Shown piece after piece: positions 45,852 through 55,907 of a stretch of 64,000 nucleotides of DNA. The stretch spans positions 124,001 through 188,000 of the forward strand of contig DASYDW010000095.1 in assembly GCA_036499395.1 (NCBI GenBank), given 5' to 3'. How positions within the stretch are numbered: position 1 is the stretch's first letter; each line of letters opens with the position of its first letter. The position numbers and the translations under genes are program-made. The DNA is from Pirellulales bacterium (GTDB lineage Bacteria > Planctomycetota > Planctomycetia > Pirellulales > JACPPG01). Below the pieces are notes generated by a model. That model made no database searches and was not told where the DNA came from. It was given only the letters and a program-made list of their open reading frames with translations.

Positions 45852-45882
45852 CTCTCCCCTGTGGGGAGAGGTTCGGTGAGGG
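45852..45882 (+). repeat. Dispersed palindromic repeat, copy 4 (inverted relative to its neighbours)
   Basis: CTCTCCCC, TGT, GGGGAGAGG and TTCGGTGAGGG on the plus strand. It faces copy 5 across about 35 nt, so the two can pair as one long hairpin. Unlike other copies it is not in sense with a preceding stop. Confidence 0.75.
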
Positions 45883-45917
45883 TATATCGCTCGCGTTTGA
45901 TAATCGTTCGCTGTTCG

Positions 45918-45951
45918 CCCCTCACCCTGCCCTCTCCCGGAGGGAGAGGGG
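45918..45951 (-). repeat. Dispersed palindromic repeat, copy 5
   Basis: CCCTCACCCTGCCCTCTCCC and GGGAGAGGGG on the plus strand, so it runs leftward. It lies 17 nt after the stop of the small hypothetical gene, in sense. Confidence 0.85.
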
Positions 45952-45968
45952 ATTTGGTGCCGCGGCTC

Positions 45969-46262
45969 TTAGCCTAAGCGGCGTAGTTGCGAGAACTCGT
46001 CCATCGTGACGGTGGTCAGCGAACCGTCGGCCAGCTTCAAAACCACCAGGTCGCTGAATGCTTTGTCGTCAACGTTGCGGCGAAAGTGCAGCCCATGCCG
46101 GCGACGCTCGAAGCGGACGACCGTGCCCACGGTCTTTGTGTTCCAGATCTTCTGCCCCACTTTGACCTGGTGCAGCACTTCGATGCGATCACCCGGCTTC
46201 AACTCGTTGATCGCTTCGCGGGTCGTGATCTCGGTCGTGGCCGTGGTTGGCACTTGCGACAT
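45969..46262 (-). CDS. Conserved small hypothetical protein
   Basis: I do not recognise a function. The protein (97 residues from the ATG at 46262) has a short disordered Thr-rich start, then a compact beta-rich body: LKPGDRIEVLHQVKVGQKIW, VGTVVRFERRRHGLHF and VVLKLADGSLTTVTMDEFSQL. The pattern recalls small KOW/SH3-like or PilZ-like beta barrels but no specific match is claimed. A GTG three codons upstream is an alternative start. It lies between ilvC and the radical SAM gene, all leftward. No membrane or signal segment was seen. Confidence 0.6.
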   Translation of the reverse strand: MSQVPTTATTEITTREAINELKPGDRIEVLHQVKVGQKIWNTKTVGTVVRFERRRHGLHFRRNVDDKAFSDLVVLKLADGSLTTVTMDEFSQLRRLG

Positions 46263-46450
46263 GGCACTCACTTATAGGGATTCAAACGGAGCAATTGGCA
46301 CTGGTTTGGGCGTGGCTGCTCAATTGTCGCCGTCCCGGCGGGCCGGGCAAGCCCAAGTCCGAGACCGTTGCCGCGCCGGTCCCGCCACGGACTTTTCAAA
46401 AGCACTTCGTAAATGGCGTGGATTGCTATGGTTCGCCGTTGCGCTACGCG

Positions 46451-46482
46451 CCCTCACCTGCCCTCTCCCAGGGGGAGAGGGG
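46451..46482 (-). repeat. Dispersed palindromic repeat, copy 6
   Basis: CCCTCACCTGCCCTCTCCC, then GGGGGAGAGGGG on the plus strand, running leftward. It lies about 70 nt after the ilvC stop, in sense. Confidence 0.8.
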
Positions 46483-46552
46483 TTTGGAATGTGCTGCACG
46501 CGTACCGGTGGGCAGCTCTGGGTTTATCCAGATGCTTTGGCCTTGGGCCGGC

Positions 46553-47557
<1,005 letters not shown>

Positions 47558-47675
47558 GAGCGTGGGTTCCTCGGTTTGTGTGTGCGGTTTGGAATGTTTA
47601 TTTGTTGTTACTTATCTTTTGTTCCATCTCTTGCAGAGATGGCGGCTGGCGAGCGGTTGGGTTTTTGCCTTCGCT

Positions 47676-47708
47676 CCCTCAACCTGCCCTCTCCCAGAGG
47701 GCGAGGGG
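47676..47708 (-). repeat. Dispersed palindromic repeat, copy 7
   Basis: CCCTCAACCTGCCCTCTCCC, then GAGGGCGAGGGG on the plus strand, running leftward. It lies 74 nt after the ilvN stop and 119 nt before the ilvC start, within the ilvN-ilvC operon. The second arm has one change that weakens pairing. Confidence 0.8.
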
Positions 47709-47781
47709 TTGTTTGATCAGTCGAATCGGCTTACTCAGATTGGCTCACTGAAATCGGCTCATTCGGATCGGCACTCGCCCC

Positions 47782-48330
47782 TTAAGCAAAGTCCGAGGGG
47801 GTGGCCTCGAACGAGCGGCCCGTGGGAGAACGGCGGTCGACGTTGCTGGTCTTGGCGCCGCGCACCATCGCGATTCGGCCGGTGCGGACCAGCTCGCAGA
47901 TGCCGAAGGGGCGCATCAGTTCGACGAACGCCTCGACTTTGCGCTCCTGCCCCGAGATCTCGACGATCACGGCCTCGGCGGCGACGTCGACGACGCGTCC
48001 GCGAAAGATTTCGGCCAATTGGTGGACTTCGTTGCGGGCGGCACCGTCCGCCGCTTTGACCTTGATCAGCATCAGGTCGCGCTCGACGAAATTCTGCGAG
48101 CTGATGTCGTCGACGCGGACCACGGTCACGATCTTCGACAGTTGCTTGCGGACCTGCTCCAGCACGCTGTCGTCTCCCATGATGACGAATGTCATCCGCG
48201 ACAGGTGGGGCTCCTCGGTCTCGCCGACGGCCAGACTATCGATGTTGTACCCGCGTGAGGCGAGCATGCCTGAGATATGCGCCAACACCCCCGGCACGTT
48301 CTGCACGAGTGCCGATATTACGTGACGCAT
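47782..48330 (-). CDS. ilvN: Acetolactate synthase small (regulatory) subunit
   Basis: This 182-residue protein is the regulatory subunit of acetohydroxyacid synthase. The N-terminal ACT domain begins MRHVISALVQNVPGVLAHIS, and GYNIDSLAVGETE is the typical continuation that binds valine for feedback inhibition. The C-terminal domain follows from about residue 80 (RDLMLIKVKA, and RGRVVDVAAEAVIVEIS). No catalytic large subunit gene (ilvB/ilvI) lies next to it in the window, which is unusual for this pair. The ATG at 48330 has GGGGG upstream; a sigma-70-like promoter is centred about 40 nt upstream. ilvC follows on the same strand. Confidence 0.93.
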   Translation of the reverse strand: MRHVISALVQNVPGVLAHISGMLASRGYNIDSLAVGETEEPHLSRMTFVIMGDDSVLEQVRKQLSKIVTVVRVDDISSQNFVERDLMLIKVKAADGAARNEVHQLAEIFRGRVVDVAAEAVIVEISGQERKVEAFVELMRPFGICELVRTGRIAMVRGAKTSNVDRRSPTGRSFEATPSDFA

Positions 48331-48354
48331 CTCAATCCCCCGGAAAAGTAGCTG

Positions 48355-48383
48355 ATAATAGCCCCGCTGATTCGCGCGGACAA
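48355..48383 (-). promoter_or_regulatory. Sigma-70-like promoter of the ilvN-ilvC operon
   Basis: On the minus strand TTGTCC (48383-48378) and TATTAT (48360-48355) are separated by exactly 17 nt. Predicted start of transcription is near 48348, leaving a leader of about 18 nt before the ilvN ATG, too short for a peptide attenuator or T-box. Confidence 0.55.
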
Positions 48384-48559
48384 GTCCCGGGAAGCCAGGC
48401 ATTTTAGGCCTAGTAAAGGGACTTAAGTCGTGACGGCCGCCGTATTTTCACACACTAAATCTACCATGCCGGGGCCCGGGCCGCCGGTTGTCGTTTTCGG
48501 ACCGCTCTGTTAGCCTCGAAAGTTTGGGGTCCTCCGAGCCTTCCCCGCCTGGGAGCCGC

Positions 48560-51454
48560 ATGAGCCACGCAGCGTCGAAAGCCAACGGTGGCACCTCGTC
48601 CCGTGGTGATTTCATCCGCCTGCGCGGCGTCCGGGTCCACAATCTGCGCAATCTGGACCTGGATATTCCCCGCGACCGGCTGGTTGTCATTACGGGACCC
48701 AGCGGGTCGGGGAAAAGTTCGCTGGCTTTCGACACGTTGTTCGCAGAGGGGCAACGGCAGTACATCGAAAGCTTGTCGGTCTACGCCCGCCAGTTCCTGC
48801 ATCAGCTCGAACGCCCGGACGTGGACTCGATCGACGGCCTGCAGCCGACGATTTCGATCGATCAGCAGGCAGGCACGCAAAATCCGCGTAGCACGGTAGC
48901 CACGGTCACCGAGATTTACGACTACCTGCGGCTGCTGTTCGCCCGAATTGGTTTACCGCTTTGCTATCGCTGCGGGGCAGAGATCCGCCAGCAGTCTCCC
49001 GAGCAAATCGTCGAAGCCCTGGCGGCGCTCGCCGAGGGGAGCAAGATGCTGCTGCTGGCGCCGCTGGTGCGGGGACGCAAAGGGCAGCACCAAGAGGTAT
49101 TCGACGCGATTCGCAAGTCGGGCTTCGTCCGCGCCCGCGTCGACGGCGTGGTGTATGAGCTGGATGCGGTGCCGGCGCTGACCAAAGGGAAGCAGCACAC
49201 GATCGAGGCCGTGGTCGATCGATTGGTGATTCGCGAGGGAGTTCGCACTCGACTGGCCGAAAGCGTGCAACTGGCGCTGCGGCACGGGCCGGGGCTAATC
49301 GTGGCGGCGATTCTCGCGCCAGGGGCCGATTCCAAGACCGGCACCTGGAGCGACATGGTCTTCAGCACGCAGCACGCTTGCCCGACCTGCGGGCTGAGCT
49401 ACGAAGAGCTGGAACCACGCACCTTCAGCTTCAACAGTCCCTACGGGGCGTGCCACACCTGCGAAGGGCTGGGGTCGCGCATCGCCTTCGATCCCGACCT
49501 GGTCATCCCGGATAAGACGTTGTCGCTGGCTGATGGAGCGGTGCTACCGTGGCGTGGTGCGCCTGCCACGGTCACGGCCAAGCACCGGCGCGAGATCGCG
49601 CCGTTTGCCGCAACGCACGAATTTCGTTGGAACACGCCGCTCGAAGCGCTCAAGCCGCAAGTCTTCGACGCGCTGTTTTGCGGCGAAGGAAGCGAGTTCC
49701 CGGGCATTCTCGGCATCCTGGAGCGCGAATTCGCAGGAGCCACGACGCCCACGGCTTTGCAGCGCTGGGAAAAATATCGGGGCGTCGTCACTTGCCCGGC
49801 CTGTCACGGTTCGCGCCTGCGCTCCGAAGCGCGCAGTGTAACCATCAATGGCCGTGCCATTCACGAAGTCACGGCGCTGACGGTCGAAGCGGCGAAATCG
49901 TATTTCGCGGGGCTCGAATTCGAGGGGACGGCGGCCGAAATCGCCACGCCCATCATTACCCAGATTCGATCGCGGCTCGATTTCCTGGCCAATGTCGGGC
50001 TGGCCTATTTGACGCTCGATCGCGCGGCCGATTCCTTGAGCGGCGGCGAGCTGCAACGCATCCGGCTGGCCAGCAGTATCGGGTCGGGGCTTGTCGGCGT
50101 GTGCTACGTGCTCGACGAACCGTCGATCGGCCTGCACCCGCGCGACAACGAGCGTTTGATCCGCGCGCTACGCGATCTCGAGCAACAGGGAAACAGCGTA
50201 CTGGTCGTCGAGCATGACGAGGCGATCATGCGGGCTGCAGATCACTTGATCGACCTGGGGCCCGGTGCCGGCGTGTCCGGTGGACGGCTCGTGGCGCAAG
50301 GGACCCCGGCCGAGGTGATGAAGAACGCCCAGTCGATCACCGGACAGTTCCTTTCGGGGGCTGCATCGATTGGCGTCACCGCGCGTCGCCCGGTGAATCC
50401 GCGACGGGCGATCGCGCTCGAGGGCGTAACGACGAACAACCTGAAAGACGTCAGCATTTCGATTCCGCTCTCGGTGCTGGTATGCGTGACGGGCGTGAGC
50501 GGTTCGGGCAAGAGCTCGCTCGTGAACGAGACGCTGGTGCGAGGCATTGCGCGTCGGCTGACGAGCAGTGGGCCGAAGCCGGGACCGTACCGGCGGCTAG
50601 CGGGTGTCAGTGCGATCGACAAGCTGGTCGAGATCGATCAGTCACCCATCGGACGCACGCCGCGCAGTAATCCGGCCACGTACACCGGCATCTTCGATGA
50701 GATTCGCAAGGTCTTTGCCGGCACGCGCGAGGCACAACTGCGGGGCTACAAGTCGAGCCGGTTCAGCTTCAACGTCAAAGGGGGACGCTGCGAGACCTGT
50801 CAGGGGCAAGGGCAGCAGAAGATCGAAATGAACTTCTTGCCGGACCTGTACGTCCCCTGCCCGGAATGCCACGGAGCGCGGCTGAATCGGCAAACGCTGG
50901 AAGTTCATTACCGCGGCCGCTCGATCGCCGACACACTGGCTATGAGCGTCGACGAAGCGATGACGTTTTTCGAGAACTTTTCGCCGATTCATCGCGTGCT
51001 GGAGTGCCTGCACGACGTAGGATTGGGTTACCTGCCGTTGGGTCAATCGTCGACGACCCTCTCCGGCGGCGAAGCGCAGCGCATCAAGCTGGCCGCTGAG
51101 TTGTCGCGCAGCGACACCGGCAAAACTCTGTACGTGTTGGACGAACCGACGACCGGACTGCACTTCGAGGATATTCGCCGTTTGCTTTCCGTGTTGGGCA
51201 GGCTCGTCGATCTCGGAAACACGGTCGTCGTCATCGAGCATCAGATGGATGTCATCAAGTGCGCGGACTGGATCATCGACCTGGGCCCCGAGGGGGGCGA
51301 AGCCGGAGGGCACGTGCTGGCCGCGGGCACTCCGGAAGAGATCGCGGTGCTGGCGGATAATCAAACGGGGCGTTTTCTGCGCGAAGCGCTAATCGGCCCG
51401 GGTGCGACAGTGTTGGGCGCCGCGAACGGGAATGGCAAGTCGGTAAGCGGGTAA
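48560..51454 (+). CDS. uvrA: UvrABC excision repair protein UvrA
   Basis: This 964-residue protein is the DNA-damage sensor of nucleotide excision repair. It has two ABC ATPase halves: Walker [10 protein letters not shown] at 46-54 and [15 protein letters not shown] near 640, with signature motifs [14 protein letters not shown] and [13 protein letters not shown]. Zinc modules are seen at [12 protein letters not shown] with CHTCEGLG, and [11 protein letters not shown] with CPECHGARL. The [23 protein letters not shown] region after the first Walker A is UvrA-specific. UvrA dimers hand damaged DNA to UvrB. The ATG at 48560 is preferred; an upstream frame to 48488 adds a nonconserved leader. The next gene is 19 nt downstream, so they may be cotranscribed. 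Confidence 0.96.
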   Translation: MSHAASKANGGTSSRGDFIRLRGVRVHNLRNLDLDIPRDRLVVITGPSGSGKSSLAFDTLFAEGQRQYIESLSVYARQFLHQLERPDVDSIDGLQPTISIDQQAGTQNPRSTVATVTEIYDYLRLLFARIGLPLCYRCGAEIRQQSPEQIVEALAALAEGSKMLLLAPLVRGRKGQHQEVFDAIRKSGFVRARVDGVVYELDAVPALTKGKQHTIEAVVDRLVIREGVRTRLAESVQLALRHGPGLIVAAILAPGADSKTGTWSDMVFSTQHACPTCGLSYEELEPRTFSFNSPYGACHTCEGLGSRIAFDPDLVIPDKTLSLADGAVLPWRGAPATVTAKHRREIAPFAATHEFRWNTPLEALKPQVFDALFCGEGSEFPGILGILEREFAGATTPTALQRWEKYRGVVTCPACHGSRLRSEARSVTINGRAIHEVTALTVEAAKSYFAGLEFEGTAAEIATPIITQIRSRLDFLANVGLAYLTLDRAADSLSGGELQRIRLASSIGSGLVGVCYVLDEPSIGLHPRDNERLIRALRDLEQQGNSVLVVEHDEAIMRAADHLIDLGPGAGVSGGRLVAQGTPAEVMKNAQSITGQFLSGAASIGVTARRPVNPRRAIALEGVTTNNLKDVSISIPLSVLVCVTGVSGSGKSSLVNETLVRGIARRLTSSGPKPGPYRRLAGVSAIDKLVEIDQSPIGRTPRSNPATYTGIFDEIRKVFAGTREAQLRGYKSSRFSFNVKGGRCETCQGQGQQKIEMNFLPDLYVPCPECHGARLNRQTLEVHYRGRSIADTLAMSVDEAMTFFENFSPIHRVLECLHDVGLGYLPLGQSSTTLSGGEAQRIKLAAELSRSDTGKTLYVLDEPTTGLHFEDIRRLLSVLGRLVDLGNTVVVIEHQMDVIKCADWIIDLGPEGGEAGGHVLAAGTPEEIAVLADNQTGRFLREALIGPGATVLGAANGNGKSVSG

Positions 51455-51473
51455 TTGCGATCGTGTGACGCCG

Positions 51474-53708
51474 ATGAAATTTGAACCCAAACGCAAGCGC
51501 AAGGGAGCCGGCGCGAGTGTCGTAGCGAAGCCGGCGAATGCAAAGGCCGCTCCGCCGGACTGGCAAGCCTGGCTGGCATGGCTGCGCACGCCCGCGGCGG
51601 GCGCGATTCTGGTGGCGATGGTCCTGGCCACTTTTGCGCCGACGTTGCGGAACAAGTACATCTGGGACGACGACGCCTACGTCACGAAGAACCTGAATCT
51701 GCGCACGGCCGAGGGGCTATGGGCAACCTGGTTCAAGCCCTTTTCCCTGCCCCAGTATTATCCGCTCGTACACACGACGTTCTGGCTCGAGTATCAGTCG
51801 TGGGAGCTCGATCCCCTGGGCTATCACGTCGACAACATGTTGCTGCACGCGCTGGGAGTCGTCTTGGCGTGGCGCGTGCTGTTGCGGTTGGGCATCTCTT
51901 GGGCGTGGCTGGGGGCGGCACTGTTTGCCGTGCATCCCGTCACGGTCGAATCGGTCGCCTGGATCACCGAGCGCAAGAACGTGCTATCCGAGGCACTGGT
52001 GCTGGCCTCGATGCTGTGTTACTTGCGTTTCGCGCCCGCCGAACCGGGTGCGGCCGATGCGACGGCCGGCCGCTGGAAATGGATCAACTACGGGCTCGCG
52101 ATCGTTTTCTTTCTAGGCGCTCTGCTGAGTAAGACCGTGGTTGCCACGATGCCGGCGGTGCTGTTGGTGATTTACTGGTGGAAGCGCGGGCGAATTGGTT
52201 GGCGCGACGTCGTGCCGCTGCTGCCATTTTTCGCCATGGGCGTGAGCCTGGGCATGGTCACGGCATGGCTCGAGCGTATTCACGTGGGGGCCGAAGGGGA
52301 CGAATGGTCATTCACTCGGGCCGAGCGCGTGCTGATCGCGGGGCGAGCCGTGTGGTTTTACGCGACCAAGCTGGCCTGGCCGCATCCGATTATTTTCTTT
52401 TACCCGCGTTGGGAAATCGACGGACACGTTTGGTGGCAATACGTGTTTCCCGCGACGGCGGTGGCGTTTGCGATCGCGCTATTCCTGCTGCGCGGACGAA
52501 TTGGGCGCGGCCCGCTGGCCGCGGCGCTCGTCTTCGGCGGCGTACTGGTGCCGGCGATCGGCTTCTTTAACGTTTATCCTTTTCGCTTCTCTTTCGTCGC
52601 GGATCATTTTCAGCACCACGCAACATTGGCGATGTTTGCGCTGGCCGCTGGCGGAGCGGCGCTGCTCGATCGGCGCCTGGCGCGCGCGAACATTGCGACA
52701 GGTGAAACGCCGGCGAGCAAGGCATCGGTGTCATTTGCGCCGGGCCAAATCCTCTTGCGCGGGGCGGCCGGGGCGGTACTGGTCATGCTGGCCGCGATTT
52801 CCTACGTGCAGTGCCGGACGTACTACGACATCGAAGCGTTGTATACCGACGTCATGGCCAAGAATCCGAGCGCCTGGATCGCGTTTTCGAACCTGGGGTC
52901 GCACTACCTGCAGGTGGGACGCGGTGACGAGGCGACGGTATTGTTGCGACAAGCGCTCGCCATTGCGCCGCGTAATTCGCTGACTCACGTCAATTACGGC
53001 CGCGTGATGCTCAGCAAAGGGACACGCGAAGGATTCGAGCCAGGCCAACTCGAAGATTGCATCGAACACTTCGAAACCGCCATCAAGCTCGAGCCGCGAC
53101 ATTTGCAGGCACGCGTAGCGCTAGCCCAGGCCATGACTCACCAGGATCGCGGCGAAGATGCCAAACAACAACTGAACCTGGTTCTCGAGCGACAGCCCTA
53201 CAACAGCTTCGCACTCGCATCCATGGGCTCGATCCTGATCGCAGAGAAACGCTGGGCCGAGGCGCGCGACTACTTCGAGCGAGCTTTGGAGTACAGCCCC
53301 AACTCGGGCGACGCGCAACACGGACTAGGCTTAGCGCTCGTGAACCAGGGGCATAACCAAGAAGCCATCGCACATTTGCAGGCGGCCGTGCAGCTAAAGC
53401 CCGATTCGTTCGAAGTCCATTTCGTGCTCGGAAATGCCCTGTATAACCTGGGCGACTTCCGCACGGCGATCGATCAATACAACGATGCCCTGGCGATCAA
53501 GCCAGACTATCTGGAAGCATTGAGCAACAAGGGGGTGGCGCTCGGTCAATTGGGGGCAGCCGACGGCCAAGTCGCGAACGCGGACGCTGCGATCCGCTGC
53601 TTCGAGAAATTGGTAACGATCGACCCGAAGTACACCGGCGCGCAGGAGAATCTGAAGAACGCGCACGAGTTGAAGAAACAATTGCAGGAAAAGAAGGCGC
53701 GCCAATAG
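51474..53708 (+). CDS. TMTC-like membrane protein with C-terminal TPR repeats
   Basis: This 744-residue protein has about 10-11 membrane helices in its first 430 residues and TPRs in the last 300. The first lumenal/periplasmic loop has the WDDDAYVTKNLN acidic motif typical of GT-C enzymes, and ESVAWITERKNVLSEAL with SKTVVATMPAVL follows, which recalls the TMTC (DUF1736) O-mannosyltransferase family. The TPR part is well formed: NLGSHYLQVGRGDEATVLLR, SGDAQHGLGLALVNQG and ALYNLGDFRTAIDQYNDAL. A role in glycosylation of exported proteins is plausible but unproven. The ATG at 51474 is weakly supported; a GTG at 51465 is the alternative. It is 19 nt after uvrA. Confidence 0.82.
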   Translation: MKFEPKRKRKGAGASVVAKPANAKAAPPDWQAWLAWLRTPAAGAILVAMVLATFAPTLRNKYIWDDDAYVTKNLNLRTAEGLWATWFKPFSLPQYYPLVHTTFWLEYQSWELDPLGYHVDNMLLHALGVVLAWRVLLRLGISWAWLGAALFAVHPVTVESVAWITERKNVLSEALVLASMLCYLRFAPAEPGAADATAGRWKWINYGLAIVFFLGALLSKTVVATMPAVLLVIYWWKRGRIGWRDVVPLLPFFAMGVSLGMVTAWLERIHVGAEGDEWSFTRAERVLIAGRAVWFYATKLAWPHPIIFFYPRWEIDGHVWWQYVFPATAVAFAIALFLLRGRIGRGPLAAALVFGGVLVPAIGFFNVYPFRFSFVADHFQHHATLAMFALAAGGAALLDRRLARANIATGETPASKASVSFAPGQILLRGAAGAVLVMLAAISYVQCRTYYDIEALYTDVMAKNPSAWIAFSNLGSHYLQVGRGDEATVLLRQALAIAPRNSLTHVNYGRVMLSKGTREGFEPGQLEDCIEHFETAIKLEPRHLQARVALAQAMTHQDRGEDAKQQLNLVLERQPYNSFALASMGSILIAEKRWAEARDYFERALEYSPNSGDAQHGLGLALVNQGHNQEAIAHLQAAVQLKPDSFEVHFVLGNALYNLGDFRTAIDQYNDALAIKPDYLEALSNKGVALGQLGAADGQVANADAAIRCFEKLVTIDPKYTGAQENLKNAHELKKQLQEKKARQ

Positions 53709-53787
53709 GCGCGCCCGGCTATCATGCCCGAACGGCGCGATTGCACCGCGCCTCGGAGCACAGGATTCGCAGGAGCTGTTGTTCGCC

Positions 53788-54144
53788 ATGTCGCGCTTCG
53801 CCAGTCACATCTTCGTCTGTTGCAACACGCGCGAGCCGGGGCATTGTCGTGGCTGCTGCGATCCCGAGGCCAGCGAGTCCTTGCGCAACCGGTTTGCCGC
53901 CGAATTGAAAGCGCACAAGCTCGACGCGCCGGTACGAGCCAATCGGGCCGGCTGCCTGGATCAATGCGAATACGGACCTGCCGTAGTGATTTATCCGCAA
54001 CAAATCTGGTACGGCCGCGTCACGCCGGACGATGTGCCGAGAATCGTCGCGGAAACGATCGTCAACGGCCGCGTTATCGAAGAGCTGCTCATTCCCGATG
54101 AGTGTCTGAATACGAAAGGGAAGGTGCCCTGGCCGGAAACGTGA
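53788..54144 (+). CDS. Thioredoxin-like [2Fe-2S] ferredoxin domain protein
   Basis: This 118-residue protein resembles the thioredoxin-like [2Fe-2S] ferredoxin family (NuoE/Shethna-like). Cysteines are in VCCNTREPGHCRGCC (about 10-24) and GCLDQCEYGP (about 56-65), with the last pair and the ACD-type spacing fitting a cluster; the Pro-Ala-Val that follows (PAVVIYP) is the typical third strand. It is a soluble electron carrier or a cofactor-binding adaptor; the partner is unknown. The ATG at 53788 lies 13 nt after AGGAG; a TTG at 53779 is another possible start. It stands between the TMTC-like gene and an anion transporter. Confidence 0.78.
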   Translation: MSRFASHIFVCCNTREPGHCRGCCDPEASESLRNRFAAELKAHKLDAPVRANRAGCLDQCEYGPAVVIYPQQIWYGRVTPDDVPRIVAETIVNGRVIEELLIPDECLNTKGKVPWPET

Positions 54145-54243
54145 GAGGAAAACGAAACCGGTCGCATGACGCGCCACGGCCTGCCGCATAAGATGGCGCG
54201 CTTTGTTGGGCAGTGAACTATTCCTCACGCGCGGACCGGCTCG

Positions 54244-55785
54244 ATGAATGAACCGCAGCCTCGTTCCTGGATTTCCAACCTCGGCCTGTTGGCCGGGCCA
54301 GCCGCGGCGCTGACGCTGTGGTTGGCGTGGGACGCAGAATCCGGCGACGGAACGCGGCGCGAGATGGCCGGGGCCGCGGTGTGGATCATCATTTGGTGGC
54401 TCACCGAGGCCTTGCCACTGGCGGCCACTGCGCTGTTGCCGCTTGTGTTGTTTCCGGCATTACGCATTCTGCCTGCCTCGGCCGTGGCGGCGAACTACGG
54501 CGAGAGCCAGATATTCTTGTTCTTGGGGGGCTTTCTGATCGCGCTGGCTGTCGAACGGGCCGGCTTGCATCGCCGCGTGGCGCTGGCCGTGGTGGCCGCG
54601 ATTGGCGACAGCCCGCGCCGCATCGTGCTGGGATTCGTGCTGGCCACGGGGCTGATCTCGATGTGGATGTCGAACACCGCGACGGCACTGTTGATGATGC
54701 CAATGGCGGCCAGTGTGCTGACCCGGGCCGATGAGATAGGCCGCGACCCGCGGCTCATCAAACGATTGGCAATCGCGCTGGTGCTGGGGGTAGGTTACGC
54801 GGCCAGCATGGGAGGGATTGCCACTCTGATAGGCACGCCGCCGAACCTGGCCTTCCGCCAGCTTTACATGGAGCACTTCCCGGCAGGCCCCGATATTTCG
54901 TTCGGCGGCTGGATGCTGCTCGCCACGCCTCTGTCGCTGGCGCTATTGTTCTTTTGCTGGTTCGCGCTCGTGTTCATTCTGTACCGTTTGCCGGGTGGAG
55001 CGTTTTTCGGAGGTCGTAACGCGATCGCTGACGAACGCCGAGCGCTCGGTCCGATGACGTCCGCCGAGCGACGTGTGGCCGCGATTTTTCTTGCGACCGC
55101 GGCGGCCTGGATTTTTCGCGAGCCAGTATCGGGCTGGGGGTGGGCACCGCTATTGGGCTTGGGACGCGTGCCAGGCGTTGGCGTTATGGTCGACGATACG
55201 ACCGTGGCGATTGCGATGGCGCTACTCTGTTTCGTGATTCCTTCCAAGGGCTGGAACGGACCGCCGCTGCTGGCCTGGCACGATGCGCACCGTGTCCCCT
55301 GGGGCATCCTGATTCTGTTCGGCGGCGGGCTGGCACTGGCCGACGGATTGAGTGCCGCCGGGCTCGATCAACTGTGGGGAGGTTGGCTTGGCAGTTGGCT
55401 GACGGGACAATCGCAATTCGTCGTCGTGGCTGCGACGACGGTGGGATTGACGGGATTCACCGAAGTGGCGAGCAATGTCTCGGCCGTGCAAATCACGATG
55501 CCGCTGTTGGCCGAGTCAGCGCGACAGGTACCGTGCGATCCGCGACTATTGATGGTGCCGGCCACGTTGGCGGCCAGTTGTGGATTCATGCTGCCGGTCG
55601 GAACTCCGGTCAATGCCATTGCCTACGGCACCGGCCGGGTGCGCATGCGCGACATGGTCGTCGCGGGTGTGGTTATGGACGTGGCCAGCATTGTATTGAT
55701 CGTGTCGTTTGTGCTGGCGCTCGGGCACCTGGCGCTGGGAATCGAAGTGACCGGGCTGCCGAGTTGGGCCGCCGAAGCCCGCTAG
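54244..55785 (+). CDS. SLC13/DASS-family anion symporter
   Basis: This 513-residue membrane protein has about 11-12 helices in two inverted repeats, as in DASS transporters for dicarboxylates, sulfate or phosphate. SMWMSNTATALLMMPMA and GFTEVASNVSAVQITMPLL are the two SNT-like signature hairpins that bind Na+ and substrate, and GGIATLIGTPPNL is another family segment. The substrate is not clear from sequence; a sulfate or citrate/succinate role would suit the neighbouring sulfatase region but there is no direct link. It stands alone, 100 nt after the ferredoxin gene. Confidence 0.88.
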   Translation: MNEPQPRSWISNLGLLAGPAAALTLWLAWDAESGDGTRREMAGAAVWIIIWWLTEALPLAATALLPLVLFPALRILPASAVAANYGESQIFLFLGGFLIALAVERAGLHRRVALAVVAAIGDSPRRIVLGFVLATGLISMWMSNTATALLMMPMAASVLTRADEIGRDPRLIKRLAIALVLGVGYAASMGGIATLIGTPPNLAFRQLYMEHFPAGPDISFGGWMLLATPLSLALLFFCWFALVFILYRLPGGAFFGGRNAIADERRALGPMTSAERRVAAIFLATAAAWIFREPVSGWGWAPLLGLGRVPGVGVMVDDTTVAIAMALLCFVIPSKGWNGPPLLAWHDAHRVPWGILILFGGGLALADGLSAAGLDQLWGGWLGSWLTGQSQFVVVAATTVGLTGFTEVASNVSAVQITMPLLAESARQVPCDPRLLMVPATLAASCGFMLPVGTPVNAIAYGTGRVRMRDMVVAGVVMDVASIVLIVSFVLALGHLALGIEVTGLPSWAAEAR

Positions 55786-55907
55786 ACGCTTGTCATCTCG
55801 CGGCATTCAGCAATGTTCTCGGCCGCGACGGTAGGCGCCGCTGGGCTAAGCTTGCTTAGGCCAGCGCCATCGCTGCCATAACATCTCGGCCCCCGGGAAA
55901 CATTGTC

